The notes beneath the pieces are model-generated. The model ran no database searches. It saw nothing but the letters and a program-made list of their open reading frames with translations, and was not told where the DNA came from. The position numbers and the translations under genes are program-made. A DNA stretch of 64,000 nt, taken from the NCBI RefSeq assembly GCF_012184415.1, contig NZ_VTOX01000002.1:711237-775236 (forward strand), read 5' to 3'. Positions 44,567 through 53,571 of the stretch are shown here, in pieces. Within the stretch, counting starts at the first letter, position 1, and the number at the start of each line of letters is the position of its first letter. Source of the DNA: Ramlibacter lithotrophicus. GTDB taxonomy: Bacteria > Pseudomonadota > Gammaproteobacteria > Burkholderiales > Burkholderiaceae_C.

Positions 44567-45505
44567 TCAGAGCAGGGGCGCCAGCGACAGCACCAGCGCC
44601 ACGGTGCCCAGCGCGAGCAGTGTCGACAGCCCGACGCTCGCCGTGACGAGGTCCTCCGCGACCCGGTAGCGCTGCGAGAACAGGAACACGTTGGCGCCGA
44701 TCGGCAGCGACGCCACCACTACCATCACGGCCAGCGGCACGCCGCTCAATCCGAGCAGCCAGCCGGCGGCCGCGACCAGGAGCGGATGCAACAGGTTCTT
44801 GACGGCCGACAGCGCCAGCGCCCCGCGCCAGTGCACGCTCCACGAGGTCGCCGCCAGCGTGAGCCCCACCAGGATCAGCGACATGGGGGTGAAGGCGCCG
44901 GCCAGCAGTTCCAGCGGCCGCGCGACCACCGGCGGCAACGACCAGCCGGTCTGCGCAAACAGCAGCGCCGCCACGATCGGCAGCGGCACCGGATGCAGCA
45001 GCGAATTGCGCAACGCGGTGAGTACCGTGGCCACCGGGTGCCGCGCCTGCCCGCCGGCCGCGGCCTCGCGCATCACCGCCAGTTCCAGCACCAGTGTCGC
45101 GCTGGTGAGCAGGACGACGGTGTGCACCGTGTAGAGCGTGAAAAGCGTCACCAGCCCCGGCTCGCCCCAGGCGAGCGCCACCAGCGGCGTGCCGATCATC
45201 ACCGTGTTGCCGAAGGTGGTGGCCAGCGCCAGCACCGCCGAGCGCCGGCTGAAGCCGCACGCGAGCAGCGTGCCCGCGAAGATCACCAGCACGGCCAGGA
45301 AGTAAGCGGCTACCGGCCGGAAGTCGAGGTCCTGCACCTGCACCCGGCTCATGGTCCGGAACAGCAGCGCCGGCGTGAGCACCAGGAACACGAGGTTGGA
45401 CAGCTCCTTGACCGAAGCCGGCCCCACCCAGCGCAGGCGCGCCACCAGCGCGCCGAGCGCGACCAGCACCACAACGGGCGCCAGCGCGGACAGGACCGGA
45501 TTCAC
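44567..45505 (-). CDS. AEC (auxin efflux carrier) family transporter
   Basis: This 312-residue membrane protein has ten predicted helices in two halves. It shows features of the AEC family: LSALAPVVVLVALGALVAR at the start, a FGNTVMIGTPLVALA segment and SLPIGANVFLFSQRY in the second half. Some members export or import malonate, malate or amino acids; the substrate is unknown. It begins at a GTG. It lies downstream of the YggT gene by 16 bases and may be co-transcribed with it. Confidence 0.85.
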   Translation of the reverse strand: MNPVLSALAPVVVLVALGALVARLRWVGPASVKELSNLVFLVLTPALLFRTMSRVQVQDLDFRPVAAYFLAVLVIFAGTLLACGFSRRSAVLALATTFGNTVMIGTPLVALAWGEPGLVTLFTLYTVHTVVLLTSATLVLELAVMREAAAGGQARHPVATVLTALRNSLLHPVPLPIVAALLFAQTGWSLPPVVARPLELLAGAFTPMSLILVGLTLAATSWSVHWRGALALSAVKNLLHPLLVAAAGWLLGLSGVPLAVMVVVASLPIGANVFLFSQRYRVAEDLVTASVGLSTLLALGTVALVLSLAPLL

Positions 45506-45521
45506 TCAGGCGCCGTCGCGG

Positions 45522-46067
45522 TCAACGCAGGACGCTCGCCTGCAGCGACGACAGCACGATGGACACCACCTGCAGCGCCACCAGGAACGCCAGCGGCGAC
45601 AGGTCGATGCCGCCGACCAGCGGGATCAGGCGCCGCCACGGGCGAAGCAGCGGCGCGGCCAGGCGGTCGACGACGTCGGCCATGGGCGAATCGGCGTTCA
45701 CCCACGACAGCACGGCGTAGACGATCACCAGCGCCGTCAGCGCCGACACCACGAGGCGCAGCAGCTCGAACAGCGCCAGCAGCGGCACCATCGCGCCGCC
45801 GCCGCCGCCCGCCAGCAACCACAGGATCGCAACCTGCGCCAGCTGGAACACGTAGGCCGCCACCAGGCTGGCCGTGTCGACGCGGCGCACCGCCGGCAGC
45901 ACGCGGCGCAGCGGCAGCACGATCCAGTCGGTGAGCGCGAAGACGAAACGGCCGACCGGATTGCCGAAGGGCACCCGCTGGTACTGCATGTACAGCCGCA
46001 GCAGGCAGGTGCCGCCGAGCAGGCCCGCCGCGACGTCCAGCAGGAAGGAAAGGATTTGATAGCCCAT
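45522..46067 (-). CDS. YggT-family membrane protein
   Basis: This 181-residue protein has two YGGT repeats. The first is around GNPVGRFVFALTDWIVLPLRR and the second around DRLAAPLLRPWRRLIPLVGG, with four to five helices in total. YggT proteins are tied to osmotic or cell-division-related functions that are not well defined. It diverges from the Lon-substrate-domain gene, with 54 bases between starts containing an ATGATA/TATCAT box that could serve both directions. Confidence 0.88.
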   Translation of the reverse strand: MGYQILSFLLDVAAGLLGGTCLLRLYMQYQRVPFGNPVGRFVFALTDWIVLPLRRVLPAVRRVDTASLVAAYVFQLAQVAILWLLAGGGGGAMVPLLALFELLRLVVSALTALVIVYAVLSWVNADSPMADVVDRLAAPLLRPWRRLIPLVGGIDLSPLAFLVALQVVSIVLSSLQASVLR

Positions 46068-46121
46068 ACGGTCCCGGAAAGTGGCTCGTGGGATGATAGC
46101 GGGCCAGCCCACGCCAATCCG

Positions 46122-46757
46122 ATGCCTCCAGTCCTCACCCTGCGGTCGCTGCCGCTGTTTCCCCTGGGCACGGTGCTCTTTCCCGACGGGATCCTGCCGC
46201 TGCGGATCTTCGAAGTGCGCTACCTCGACATGATCCGCCGCTGCCAGCGCGCCGGGGCGCCGTTCGGCGTCGTCTGCCTGACGCAGGGCAGCGAAGTGCG
46301 CCAGCCGGGGGCGACCGAGGCTTTCCATTCCGTGGGCACGCTGGCCACCGTGACGCGCCTGGAAACGCCGCAACCCGGGCTGCTGGTGATCCGCGCCAGC
46401 GGCACGCAGCGCTTCCGCATCACGTCACGCGAGCAGCTGAAACACGGGCTGTGGGTCGGGGATGTCGAACGCCTGCCGCCGGACCAGGCGGTGCCGGTGC
46501 CGCCCGACCTGCAACCGACGGCCGATGCGCTGGGCAAGCTGATCGAGTCGCTGCAGCAACGCGCCGGCGCCGACGGCGAGCTGCCGTTGCAGGAGCCGTG
46601 GCGGCTCCAGGACTGCGGCTGGGTCGCCAACCGCTGGTGCGAACTGCTGCCGCTGCCGGTCGAGATGAAGCAGCGGCTGATGGAACTGGACAACCCCCTG
46701 CTGCGGCTGGAGCTGGTCGGCGACGTGCTCGCGCGCACCGGCATTGCCAGCTCGTAG
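46122..46757 (+). CDS. LON peptidase substrate-binding domain protein
   Basis: This 211-residue stand-alone Lon N-terminal (LAN) domain protein has LPLFPLGTVLFPDGILPLRIFE, the family hallmark, then RYLDMIRRCQRAGAPFGVV and VGTLATVTRLETPQPGLLVI. No ATPase or protease domain follows. The function of the short form is unknown; it may present substrates or act as an unfoldase-independent adaptor. It is convergent with the polysaccharide operon and ends 7 bases from it. Confidence 0.88.
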   Translation: MPPVLTLRSLPLFPLGTVLFPDGILPLRIFEVRYLDMIRRCQRAGAPFGVVCLTQGSEVRQPGATEAFHSVGTLATVTRLETPQPGLLVIRASGTQRFRITSREQLKHGLWVGDVERLPPDQAVPVPPDLQPTADALGKLIESLQQRAGADGELPLQEPWRLQDCGWVANRWCELLPLPVEMKQRLMELDNPLLRLELVGDVLARTGIASS

Positions 46758-46764
46758 CAGGCCG

Positions 46765-48567
46765 TCAGCGCGGCGAGTACTCCGGCACGTGCCCGCGCAG
46801 CCACTCGCGCACGGCGTGCGCCTCCGGTGCCGGGCCGGCTTCCTCGATCCAGCGGCTGGCGCCGGCGATGTCCGGCCATCCGCCATTGGTCTTGGCCACG
46901 CGCAGCTTCGGATGCGGCGTCGGCTCGGTCGTCTCGTCGTCGGCGAGCAGTTCCTCGAACAGCTTCTCGCCCGGGCGCAGGCCGGTATACGTGATCGGGA
47001 TCTCGGCCTCGGTCTTGCCCGACAGGCGGATCAACATGCGCGCAAGTTCGGCGATCTTCACCGGCTCGCCCATCTCGAGCACGAAGATCTGGCCCGAGCT
47101 GCCCATGAGGCCGGCCTGCAGCACCAGCTGCGCCGCCTCGGGAATGGTCATGAAGTAGCGGACGATCTCGGGGTGCGTCACCGTGACCGGGCCGCCGCGC
47201 GCGATCTGCGCCGCGAACAGCGGGACCACCGAGCCGCTGGAGCCGAGCACGTTGCCGAATCGCACCGACACGTACTGCGTCGCCGGGTGTTCGGCCGCGA
47301 CTCCTTGCACCATCAGTTCCGCCAGCCGCTTGCTCGCCCCCATCACGTTCGTGGGATTGACGGCCTTGTCGGTGGAGATCATCACGAAGCGGCGCGCGCC
47401 GCACTCGCCGGCGACGCGCGCCGCGTTGAGCGTACCCAGCACGTTGGTGCGCAGGGCCTCGATTTCGTTGAGCTCCTCCATGAGCGGCACGTGCTTGTAG
47501 GCGGCGGCGTGCAGCACCACCGCCGGCCGGTGCCTGGCGGCAATGGCCCGCAGCCGCTCCACCTCGCGCACGTTCGCCGTGTAGTAGGCGCCCTGCATCT
47601 GCGGATGCGCGGCGCGCAGTTCCTGCTCCAGCTGGTAGATCGCGTACTCGGAGACGTCCACGCACACCAGCCGGCCGACGCCGAAGCGGGCCACCTGCCG
47701 GCACAGCTCCGAGCCGATCGACCCGCCGGCGCCCGTCACCATCACGGTCTGGCCGGAGAAAAGGTCGGCCAGCCCCGCGGCATCGAGCTGCACCGGGCTG
47801 CGCCCGAGCAGGTCTTCCAGTTCGATCCGGCGCGGGCCCGGACTGTCGGTCTTCAGCCACTCGTCGGGCCGCGGCATCGTCAGCAGCGTCAGGTGCGAGC
47901 CGGCCGCGCTCATCAGGGCCTGCTGCCGCTCGGGCGACCCCGGCGGGCTGGCGATCAGCGCGGCGTCGGCCTGCGCCGACTCGCAGATGGCCGCCAGCGC
48001 GCCGATCTGGCCCAGCACCGGCACGTTCTGGATCGACCGGCCGACCTCGGCGCGCACCGGCGACACGATGCCCACCGGCTGCCACTGCTGCGAGCCTTTC
48101 AGCGCACGCAAGGCGTCGGACGCATCCTGCAGGTAGCCGACGATCACCAGCCGCCGCCCGCCCTGCGCCAGCGTGCGCCGCTCGGACAAGGTGCGCCAGC
48201 CGGCCCGCGCCGCGCCGAGCATCAGGAGCGCCAGCAAGGGCTGCAGCAGCAGCACCGAGCGCGGAAAATCGGGAATGCGCTGCATCAGCACCAGGGCCGC
48301 GGTCAGCACGCCGCCGAGCACGATGCTGCTGGCGAGCTGGCGCAGCTCCGGCAGGCCGGTGTAGCGCCACACCTGCCGGTAGACGCGCGACACCAGCAGC
48401 GCCGCGGTGTAGCCGGCGATGCCCCACGGCGTCGCGAGGAGGGCCATGCGGGCGTACTCCGGCGGGACCTCGAAGTTGAAGCGCAGCCAGAACGCGGCCC
48501 AGCCGGCCAGGACCACCAGGGCCAGGTCGGTGAACAGCAGCAGGAAGATGTTTCGCGACAGGCGCAC
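46765..48567 (-). CDS. membrane-anchored nucleotide-sugar 4,6-dehydratase (WbpM/PglF/CapD type)
   Basis: This 600-residue protein starts with four helices (about residues 1-120). A first Rossmann-like region follows, then the catalytic dehydratase domain: NAD motif GAGGSIGSEL near residue 265 and the active-site segment STDKAVNPTNVMGASKR. PglF-type enzymes convert UDP-GlcNAc to UDP-4-keto-6-deoxy-GlcNAc, the first step to bacillosamine and legionaminic acid. The start is a GTG with GAGG 6 bases upstream. A TTG 6 bases earlier is possible. It is the last gene of the cluster and follows the aminotransferase by 8 bases. Confidence 0.9.
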   Translation of the reverse strand: MRLSRNIFLLLFTDLALVVLAGWAAFWLRFNFEVPPEYARMALLATPWGIAGYTAALLVSRVYRQVWRYTGLPELRQLASSIVLGGVLTAALVLMQRIPDFPRSVLLLQPLLALLMLGAARAGWRTLSERRTLAQGGRRLVIVGYLQDASDALRALKGSQQWQPVGIVSPVRAEVGRSIQNVPVLGQIGALAAICESAQADAALIASPPGSPERQQALMSAAGSHLTLLTMPRPDEWLKTDSPGPRRIELEDLLGRSPVQLDAAGLADLFSGQTVMVTGAGGSIGSELCRQVARFGVGRLVCVDVSEYAIYQLEQELRAAHPQMQGAYYTANVREVERLRAIAARHRPAVVLHAAAYKHVPLMEELNEIEALRTNVLGTLNAARVAGECGARRFVMISTDKAVNPTNVMGASKRLAELMVQGVAAEHPATQYVSVRFGNVLGSSGSVVPLFAAQIARGGPVTVTHPEIVRYFMTIPEAAQLVLQAGLMGSSGQIFVLEMGEPVKIAELARMLIRLSGKTEAEIPITYTGLRPGEKLFEELLADDETTEPTPHPKLRVAKTNGGWPDIAGASRWIEEAGPAPEAHAVREWLRGHVPEYSPR

Positions 48568-48575
48568 CGGCAACC

Positions 48576-50060
48576 TCAATCGAGCGCGAGGGCGCGGCGC
48601 AACTGCTCGATCACGCGGTCCTGCTGCGCTGGCGTGAGGTTGGAGCCGGACGGCAGGCACACCCCGGATTCAAACAGCGCCGCGGACACGTCGCCGGTAT
48701 CGTGGGCGAAGTACGGCGCGCCGGCGAACAGAGGCTGCAGGTGCATCGGCTTCCACACCGGCCTCGCCTCGATGGCGTGGCGCTCCAGCGCGCGCAGCAC
48801 GAGGTCGCGCCGGTGCGCTCCGTCCGCGCCGCGCAGCACGAAGCAGGTCAGCCAGCGGGTGGAGCGCGAGCCTTCGGGCTCCGGCATCCACTCCAGGTAC
48901 CCCGGCGCGTCGGCCAAGGCGGTGCGGTAAGTCTCGAAGACGCGGCGCCGCTGGTCGACGCGCTGCTCCAGCACCTTCAGCTGGCCGCGGCCGATGCCGG
49001 CCAGCACGTTGCTCATCCTGTAGTTGAAGCCGACCTCGACGTGTTCGTAGTGCGGCGCCGGCTCGCGCGCCTGCGTGGCGAGCTTGCGCGCGCGCTCGAC
49101 CAGCGCCGCATCGTCGGCGACCAGCATGCCGCCGCCGGACGTGGTGATGATCTTGTTGCCGTTGAACGAATACACGCCGATGCGGCCGAAACCGCCGCTC
49201 GCCCGGCCGCGGTAGCGCGCGCCCAGCGATTCGGCGGCGTCCTCCAGCAGCGGGACCCCGTAGCGCTCGCACAGCGGGACGATCGCATCCATGTCGGCGC
49301 TCTGTCCGTACAGGTTGACGACGATCACGCAGCGCGGCAGCCGCCCTTCCCGCTTCGCCCATTGGAAGGCCCGCTCCAGTGCGGCGGGGGACATGTTCCA
49401 GCTTTGCGGCTCCGAGTCGATGAACACCGGCCGCGCGCCGCAATACACGATCGGGTTGCAACTGCCCACGAAGGTCAGCGAGGAGCAGAACACCGTGTCG
49501 CCGGGCTTGACGCCCAGCAGCAGCAGGGCCAGGTGGATCGCGGCCGTGCCGGAGCTCACCGCCGCCGCGTGGCCGACGCCGACATGCGCGGCCAGTTCGC
49601 GCTCGAAGCCGTCCACGTGCGGGCCCAGCGGCGCGATCCAGTTGGTGCGGAACGCGTCCTCGACGAACGCCGTCTCCTCCTCGCCCAGGTGCGGCGACGA
49701 GAGCCAGATGCGCTGCGTGAGGTCGCGCCGGAACATGACGTCGACCGGCCGGCCGCCGGCGTCCAGCACCGGCACATGGTCGATCTGGTGCCGGTCCAGC
49801 AGGGCTACGCCCGCGGCCAGGCTGTCGGCACTGGTGATCGTGATCGGCGGCTGCTGCGGCAGTTCGGCGATCGCGGCGCTCTCGCTCACGTGGTCGAGCG
49901 CAGCCCGGCGCAAGTCGCCGTCGGTGAGGGTGCGCCGCAAGCGGCCGTCCGGATGCAGCACGAGCAACACGCCGCGGGCCGTGCGGTCGAGGGTGGCCAG
50001 CGCCTCGCGCAAGGTCGTCGTCGCCGGCACGCACAAGGCCTTGAATTCGTCGGCGGTCAT
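48576..50060 (-). CDS. CBS-domain / DegT-type aminotransferase fusion (PglE/LegC-like)
   Basis: This 494-residue protein has an N-terminal region of about 115 residues with two CBS motifs (LLVLHPDGRLRRTLTDGDLRR and HVPVLDAGGRPVDVMFRRDL) joined to a PLP aminotransferase. The aminotransferase has SSGTAAIHLALLLLGVKPGD, LLEDAAESLGARYRG and the PLP-lysine in NGNKIITTSGGGM. PglE/LegC relatives aminate C4 of the keto sugar made by the dehydratase. CBS pairs bind adenosyl ligands and are otherwise known in this pathway on the nucleotidyltransferase PtmE, so their presence here is unusual. It overlaps the acetyltransferase gene by ATGA. Confidence 0.88.
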   Translation of the reverse strand: MTADEFKALCVPATTTLREALATLDRTARGVLLVLHPDGRLRRTLTDGDLRRAALDHVSESAAIAELPQQPPITITSADSLAAGVALLDRHQIDHVPVLDAGGRPVDVMFRRDLTQRIWLSSPHLGEEETAFVEDAFRTNWIAPLGPHVDGFERELAAHVGVGHAAAVSSGTAAIHLALLLLGVKPGDTVFCSSLTFVGSCNPIVYCGARPVFIDSEPQSWNMSPAALERAFQWAKREGRLPRCVIVVNLYGQSADMDAIVPLCERYGVPLLEDAAESLGARYRGRASGGFGRIGVYSFNGNKIITTSGGGMLVADDAALVERARKLATQAREPAPHYEHVEVGFNYRMSNVLAGIGRGQLKVLEQRVDQRRRVFETYRTALADAPGYLEWMPEPEGSRSTRWLTCFVLRGADGAHRRDLVLRALERHAIEARPVWKPMHLQPLFAGAPYFAHDTGDVSAALFESGVCLPSGSNLTPAQQDRVIEQLRRALALD

Positions 50061-50668
50061 CCGAGTCTCCGTGCCGGCACGCCGGCGTAGCGGCCGGGCT
50101 CCGCCAGCTCGTCGCACACCGCCGCACCGGCGCCTATGGTGATGTCGTTCGCGACGCGCGTGTTCGGCAGCACGCTCGCGCCGCTGCCGACCAGCACGTT
50201 CGCTCCGACGTGCACGCCGCCGCCCAGGGCGGCGAGCGGCGCGATGTGGCAGAAGTCGCCCACCTGCACGTCGTGGTCGACGACGGCGCCGTGATTGACG
50301 ATGACGCAGCGGCCGAGGCGCGCTCCGGTCGCCACGACGGATTGGGCGGCGATGAAGCAGCCGGCCTCGATCGAGGCATGCGTCGACACGCTGGCGCGCG
50401 AATGAACGAGGGTCGCCAGGGGCTTGCCCGCGAGCGCCACCGTCTCCTTGCGGCGGCTCGCCGCGTCGCCGATCGCGATATGGACCGCATCCGCCTCGGC
50501 CATGGCGGCGGCTACGGGCAGCAGCGCGACGCCCGGCAGCAGTTCGCCGCGGCAACGCTGCGGGTCGCGGTCGGTGGCGATCACGCGCGACCAGGCGCCG
50601 GCGCCCAGCGCCGCATCGGCCACGACGCGTCCGTGGCCGCCGGCCCCGAAAATCAGCAAGGTAGCCAC
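50057..50668 (-). CDS. NeuD/PglD-type sugar N-acetyltransferase
   Basis: This 203-residue enzyme has an N-terminal sugar-nucleotide-binding fold (LLIFGAGGHGRVVADAAL) and a left-handed beta-helix with hexapeptide repeats. The catalytic His lies in VNHGAVVDHDVQVGD. PglD relatives use acetyl-CoA to acetylate the 4-amino group and give UDP-N,N'-diacetylbacillosamine. The start is a GTG 19 bases after the NeuC-like stop. It lies between the 2-epimerase and aminotransferase genes, so its place in the pathway is well supported by context. Confidence 0.88.
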   Translation of the reverse strand: MATLLIFGAGGHGRVVADAALGAGAWSRVIATDRDPQRCRGELLPGVALLPVAAAMAEADAVHIAIGDAASRRKETVALAGKPLATLVHSRASVSTHASIEAGCFIAAQSVVATGARLGRCVIVNHGAVVDHDVQVGDFCHIAPLAALGGGVHVGANVLVGSGASVLPNTRVANDITIGAGAAVCDELAEPGRYAGVPARRLG

Positions 50669-50687
50669 CGGATGCAGCCTCTTCGGT

Positions 50688-51836
50688 TCAATAGACGTTG
50701 ATCTTTTCCAGCAGGTGCGGCCCGGCCGGCAGCGTTGCCAGCAGCGCCGCGATGCGCTCGCCCGCCCTGCCGTCGCCCCAGGGATTGTCACACGGCCACC
50801 GCCCGTGCCCGAGCGCGGAACGCAGCGCCGCCTCGATCGCGCCGGCTTCTGCCGCCGCGTCGGCCACGTTCGGATTGCGTTCGCGCAGGCGCTGGCGGTC
50901 GCCGATGTTGACGACCGGCGTGCCGAAGCTCGCCGCCTCGATGATGCCGGCGGAGGAATTGCCCGCCAGCACGGCGCAGTGGCGCATGGCGGATGCGAAC
51001 AACTCGCGCGGCACGTGGGTGAGGCGCTGCGAACCGGGCGGCAGGCCGCCCTCGTCCAGCGCTGCGAGGATGTCGCGCGAGCCGGCATCGGCGTTCGGCG
51101 CCAGCCAGACCACCGGCCGGCCGACCCGCCGCAACGCTTCGACCAGCGCCAGCGTCTGCCCGCGCGCCTGTCCCGCCTGCTGCACGACCGGGTGGAAGAG
51201 GACCAGGACGAACTCGGCGCCTGGGGGCAGTCCCAGTCCGCGCAGGCACTCCTCCTGCGGCATGGCGGCCAGTTCGGCCAGGCCGTCGAGCCCGGGCGCG
51301 CCGGTCACGAAGATGCGGCCGTCTTCCTCGCCCATGCGGACCAGGCGGTCGCGCGAGCCTGGCGTCGCGACGAAGTGGTACGCACTCAGTTTGCTGATGG
51401 CATGGCGCACCGGTTCGTCGACGGTGCCGGAGCGCTCGCCGCCGTGGATGTGCACGGCCGGCACGCCGACGTGCAGCGCCGCGATCGCGCCGGCCAGCAT
51501 CTCGCCGCGGTCGCCGAGCAGCAACAGGAAGTCCGGCTGTTCGCGCGCGAGCAGTTCCGTCATGCCGCGAAGGCACTCGGCGATGCCCACGGCCATGCTC
51601 GCCGGCGTCCGCGTGGCCATGTCCAGAGGGATTTCCGCGCAGATCGGCAGTCCGCTCGCGCGGATGTCCTGCACCGTGTTGCCGTGGGCGGCGCTCAGAT
51701 GCATGCCGGTCACCGCGACCTGCGGGCTCATTCCGGGCGTGGCAGCGATGCGCTGCAGCGTGCTCGCCATCAGTCCGAAGTCGGCCCGGGTTCCGCTGAG
51801 GTAGATCAGCCGGCGCGGAAGCCGCGCGTCAGCCAT
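50688..51836 (-). CDS. UDP-sugar hydrolysing 2-epimerase (NeuC/LegG-like)
   Basis: This 382-residue GT-B-fold epimerase has the family start (RRLIYLSGTRADFGLMAS), HVGVPAVHIHGGERSGTVDE and HAISKLSAYHFVAT. A conserved C-terminal region holds AGNSSAGIIEAASFGTP and NIGDRQRLRERN. NeuC and LegG remove UDP while inverting C2. LegG would make 2,4-diacetamido-2,4,6-trideoxymannose from UDP-diNAc-bacillosamine. With the bacillosamine-type genes next door, the LegG function is more likely than sialic-acid-type NeuC. It overlaps the synthase gene by 8 bases (ATGGCTGA). Confidence 0.88.
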   Translation of the reverse strand: MADARLPRRLIYLSGTRADFGLMASTLQRIAATPGMSPQVAVTGMHLSAAHGNTVQDIRASGLPICAEIPLDMATRTPASMAVGIAECLRGMTELLAREQPDFLLLLGDRGEMLAGAIAALHVGVPAVHIHGGERSGTVDEPVRHAISKLSAYHFVATPGSRDRLVRMGEEDGRIFVTGAPGLDGLAELAAMPQEECLRGLGLPPGAEFVLVLFHPVVQQAGQARGQTLALVEALRRVGRPVVWLAPNADAGSRDILAALDEGGLPPGSQRLTHVPRELFASAMRHCAVLAGNSSAGIIEAASFGTPVVNIGDRQRLRERNPNVADAAAEAGAIEAALRSALGHGRWPCDNPWGDGRAGERIAALLATLPAGPHLLEKINVY

Positions 51837-52863
51837 GACGTGCCCCGCCTTGCAGCTGGTCCCACTGCAGCACCGTGCCGGCCGGGAGCGCTTGCGCCGC
51901 CTGCCGGCCCACCACGCGCTCCAGCTCGCGCGGCGCGATGCCGGTGGCGGGACGGCGGCAGGCCAGCATGGCGGCCGTGATCTCCGCGCCGGCCGGAATG
52001 TCCACGGCCGCGACGATGCTGCGGCGGGCGACGCGGGCCGTGTCGCGCTCCTCCGCTGTCGGCGCCTTGACGCCGTCGCCCAGCATGGCGCTCACGCGCC
52101 GGATGCCGTCGACCATCGCCTTGAACTGCGCCGGCTCCAGCGAAGCGGCGTGGTCCGGCCCGGGCAGCGTGCGATCGAGCGTCATGTGCTTCTCGATCAC
52201 GCGAGCGCCGAGCGCCACCGCGGCCAGGTCCGCCTCGATCCCCAGGCTGTGGTCGGAATAGCCCACCGCGATGCCGAGGTCGGCGGCCATCGAAACCATC
52301 GCCTTCAGGTTCAACGCCTCGTCCGGCGCCGGATAGGCCGACGTGCAGTGCAGTACGGTGACGCCATCGAGACCGCCGCGCGCGCCGGCGATCCACTGCA
52401 AGGCCTCGCGGATCTCGTCCATCGTCGCCATGCCGGTGGACACCAGCACCGGCAATCGCGCCGCCGCGGCCCGTTCCACCAACGCCCGGTGCGTCAGTTC
52501 GCCGGAGGACAGCTTGATGCGGCGCACGCCAAGGCGCACCAGCATGTCGACCGCCTCCACCGAGAACGGCGTGGAGAAGAACTCGATGCCGATTGCCTTG
52601 CAGTGGGCCTGGATCGCCTCGTGCTGCGCTGCCGTCAGCTCCAGCCGCTGCAGCATCGCGAACTGGTCCTGCTGCCCGGTCTGCCGTGCCTGGTACTGCG
52701 CCGTGGGCGCGCCCGGCACGACCAGGTCCTCGGCGCGGAAGGTCTGGAACTTGACGGCGTCGGCGCCGGCGGCTTTGGCCGCATCGCACAGCCGCAGCGC
52801 GAGGTCCAGTTCGCCGTTGTGGTTGACGCCGGCTTCGGCGATCACGAACACATGGTCAGCCAT
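51829..52863 (-). CDS. nonulosonic acid synthase (NeuB/LegI-like)
   Basis: This 344-residue enzyme condenses the mannosamine-type sugar with phosphoenolpyruvate. The TIM barrel covers about residues 1-270, with FVIAEAGVNHNGELDLALRL, KFQTFRAEDLV, KLSSGELTH and a metal-ligand segment in VGYSDHSLGIE. A SAF antifreeze-like domain is at about 275-340. LegI, NeuB and PseI are close relatives. Context (bacillosamine route plus NeuC-like epimerase) favours LegI. It overlaps both flanking genes by the same 8-base sequence. Confidence 0.9.
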   Translation of the reverse strand: MADHVFVIAEAGVNHNGELDLALRLCDAAKAAGADAVKFQTFRAEDLVVPGAPTAQYQARQTGQQDQFAMLQRLELTAAQHEAIQAHCKAIGIEFFSTPFSVEAVDMLVRLGVRRIKLSSGELTHRALVERAAAARLPVLVSTGMATMDEIREALQWIAGARGGLDGVTVLHCTSAYPAPDEALNLKAMVSMAADLGIAVGYSDHSLGIEADLAAVALGARVIEKHMTLDRTLPGPDHAASLEPAQFKAMVDGIRRVSAMLGDGVKAPTAEERDTARVARRSIVAAVDIPAGAEITAAMLACRRPATGIAPRELERVVGRQAAQALPAGTVLQWDQLQGGARHG

Positions 52864-53563
52864 GGGAGCCCCCGGCGCGGCGCTCGTGCAGCCACTGCGC
52901 GTACTCGAAGTCCTCCAGTGTGTCGATGTCCACCGATTTCCAGCGCGGCATCACGTACACGGCGGCCTTCACGCTCCACATGCCATGCACGGCGGCACGG
53001 GCGAGCGCCGCGCGTTGCCAGACGTAGATCGAGCCATTGAGGGCATAGACCGGCGGCACGTCCTGACGCCGCGCGGTGCCCTGCCCCTTGGACAGGTGGA
53101 CCCAGCCTTCGGGGCCCGGCTCGACGAGGTTGAAGTACGGGTTGTCGGCGGCTTCGGAAACGCTGAAGACGAGGTCCGCTTCGGGCCGCTCCCGCAGCGC
53201 CGCCGCGATGTCGGCGCTCTCGCGCAAGGGCGACGTGGGTTGCAGGTCGACGATGCGGGCGATCAGCTCGCCCTGGGCTTCGAGGTGCGCCACCAGGTGC
53301 TCGATCACCGGCAACTTGCCGGCCTGGTCCGTCGCGAGTTCGGCCGGCCGCAGGTAGGGCACCGTGGCGCCGGCACGCCGCGCGACATCCGCGATCCCCT
53401 CGTCGTCGGTGGAGACATACACACCGTCGACGCCAGGACAAGCCAGCGCCTGCTCGATCGTCTGCACGATCAGCGGCCGCCCGGCGAACGGGCGGATGTT
53501 CTTGCCGGGCAACCCCTTGCTGCCGCCGCGGGCGCAGATGGTGGCGATGGTGCGGCCGGTCAT
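52856..53563 (-). CDS. CMP-nonulosonate cytidylyltransferase (NeuA/LegF-like)
   Basis: This 235-residue nucleotidyltransferase has ATICARGGSKGLPGKNI (CTP loop), VYVSTDDEGIADVA, the LQPTSPLR metal motif and SVDIDTLEDFEYAQ at the C-terminus. It should activate the nonulosonic acid to its CMP form for transfer. An upstream GTG at 53575 overlaps the HisH-like stop (GTGA). The ATG at 53563 gives an N-terminus closer to NeuA. It overlaps the synthase gene by 8 bases. Confidence 0.88.
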   Translation of the reverse strand: MTGRTIATICARGGSKGLPGKNIRPFAGRPLIVQTIEQALACPGVDGVYVSTDDEGIADVARRAGATVPYLRPAELATDQAGKLPVIEHLVAHLEAQGELIARIVDLQPTSPLRESADIAAALRERPEADLVFSVSEAADNPYFNLVEPGPEGWVHLSKGQGTARRQDVPPVYALNGSIYVWQRAALARAAVHGMWSVKAAVYVMPRWKSVDIDTLEDFEYAQWLHERRAGGSHG

Positions 53564-53571
53564 GGCGTTCT

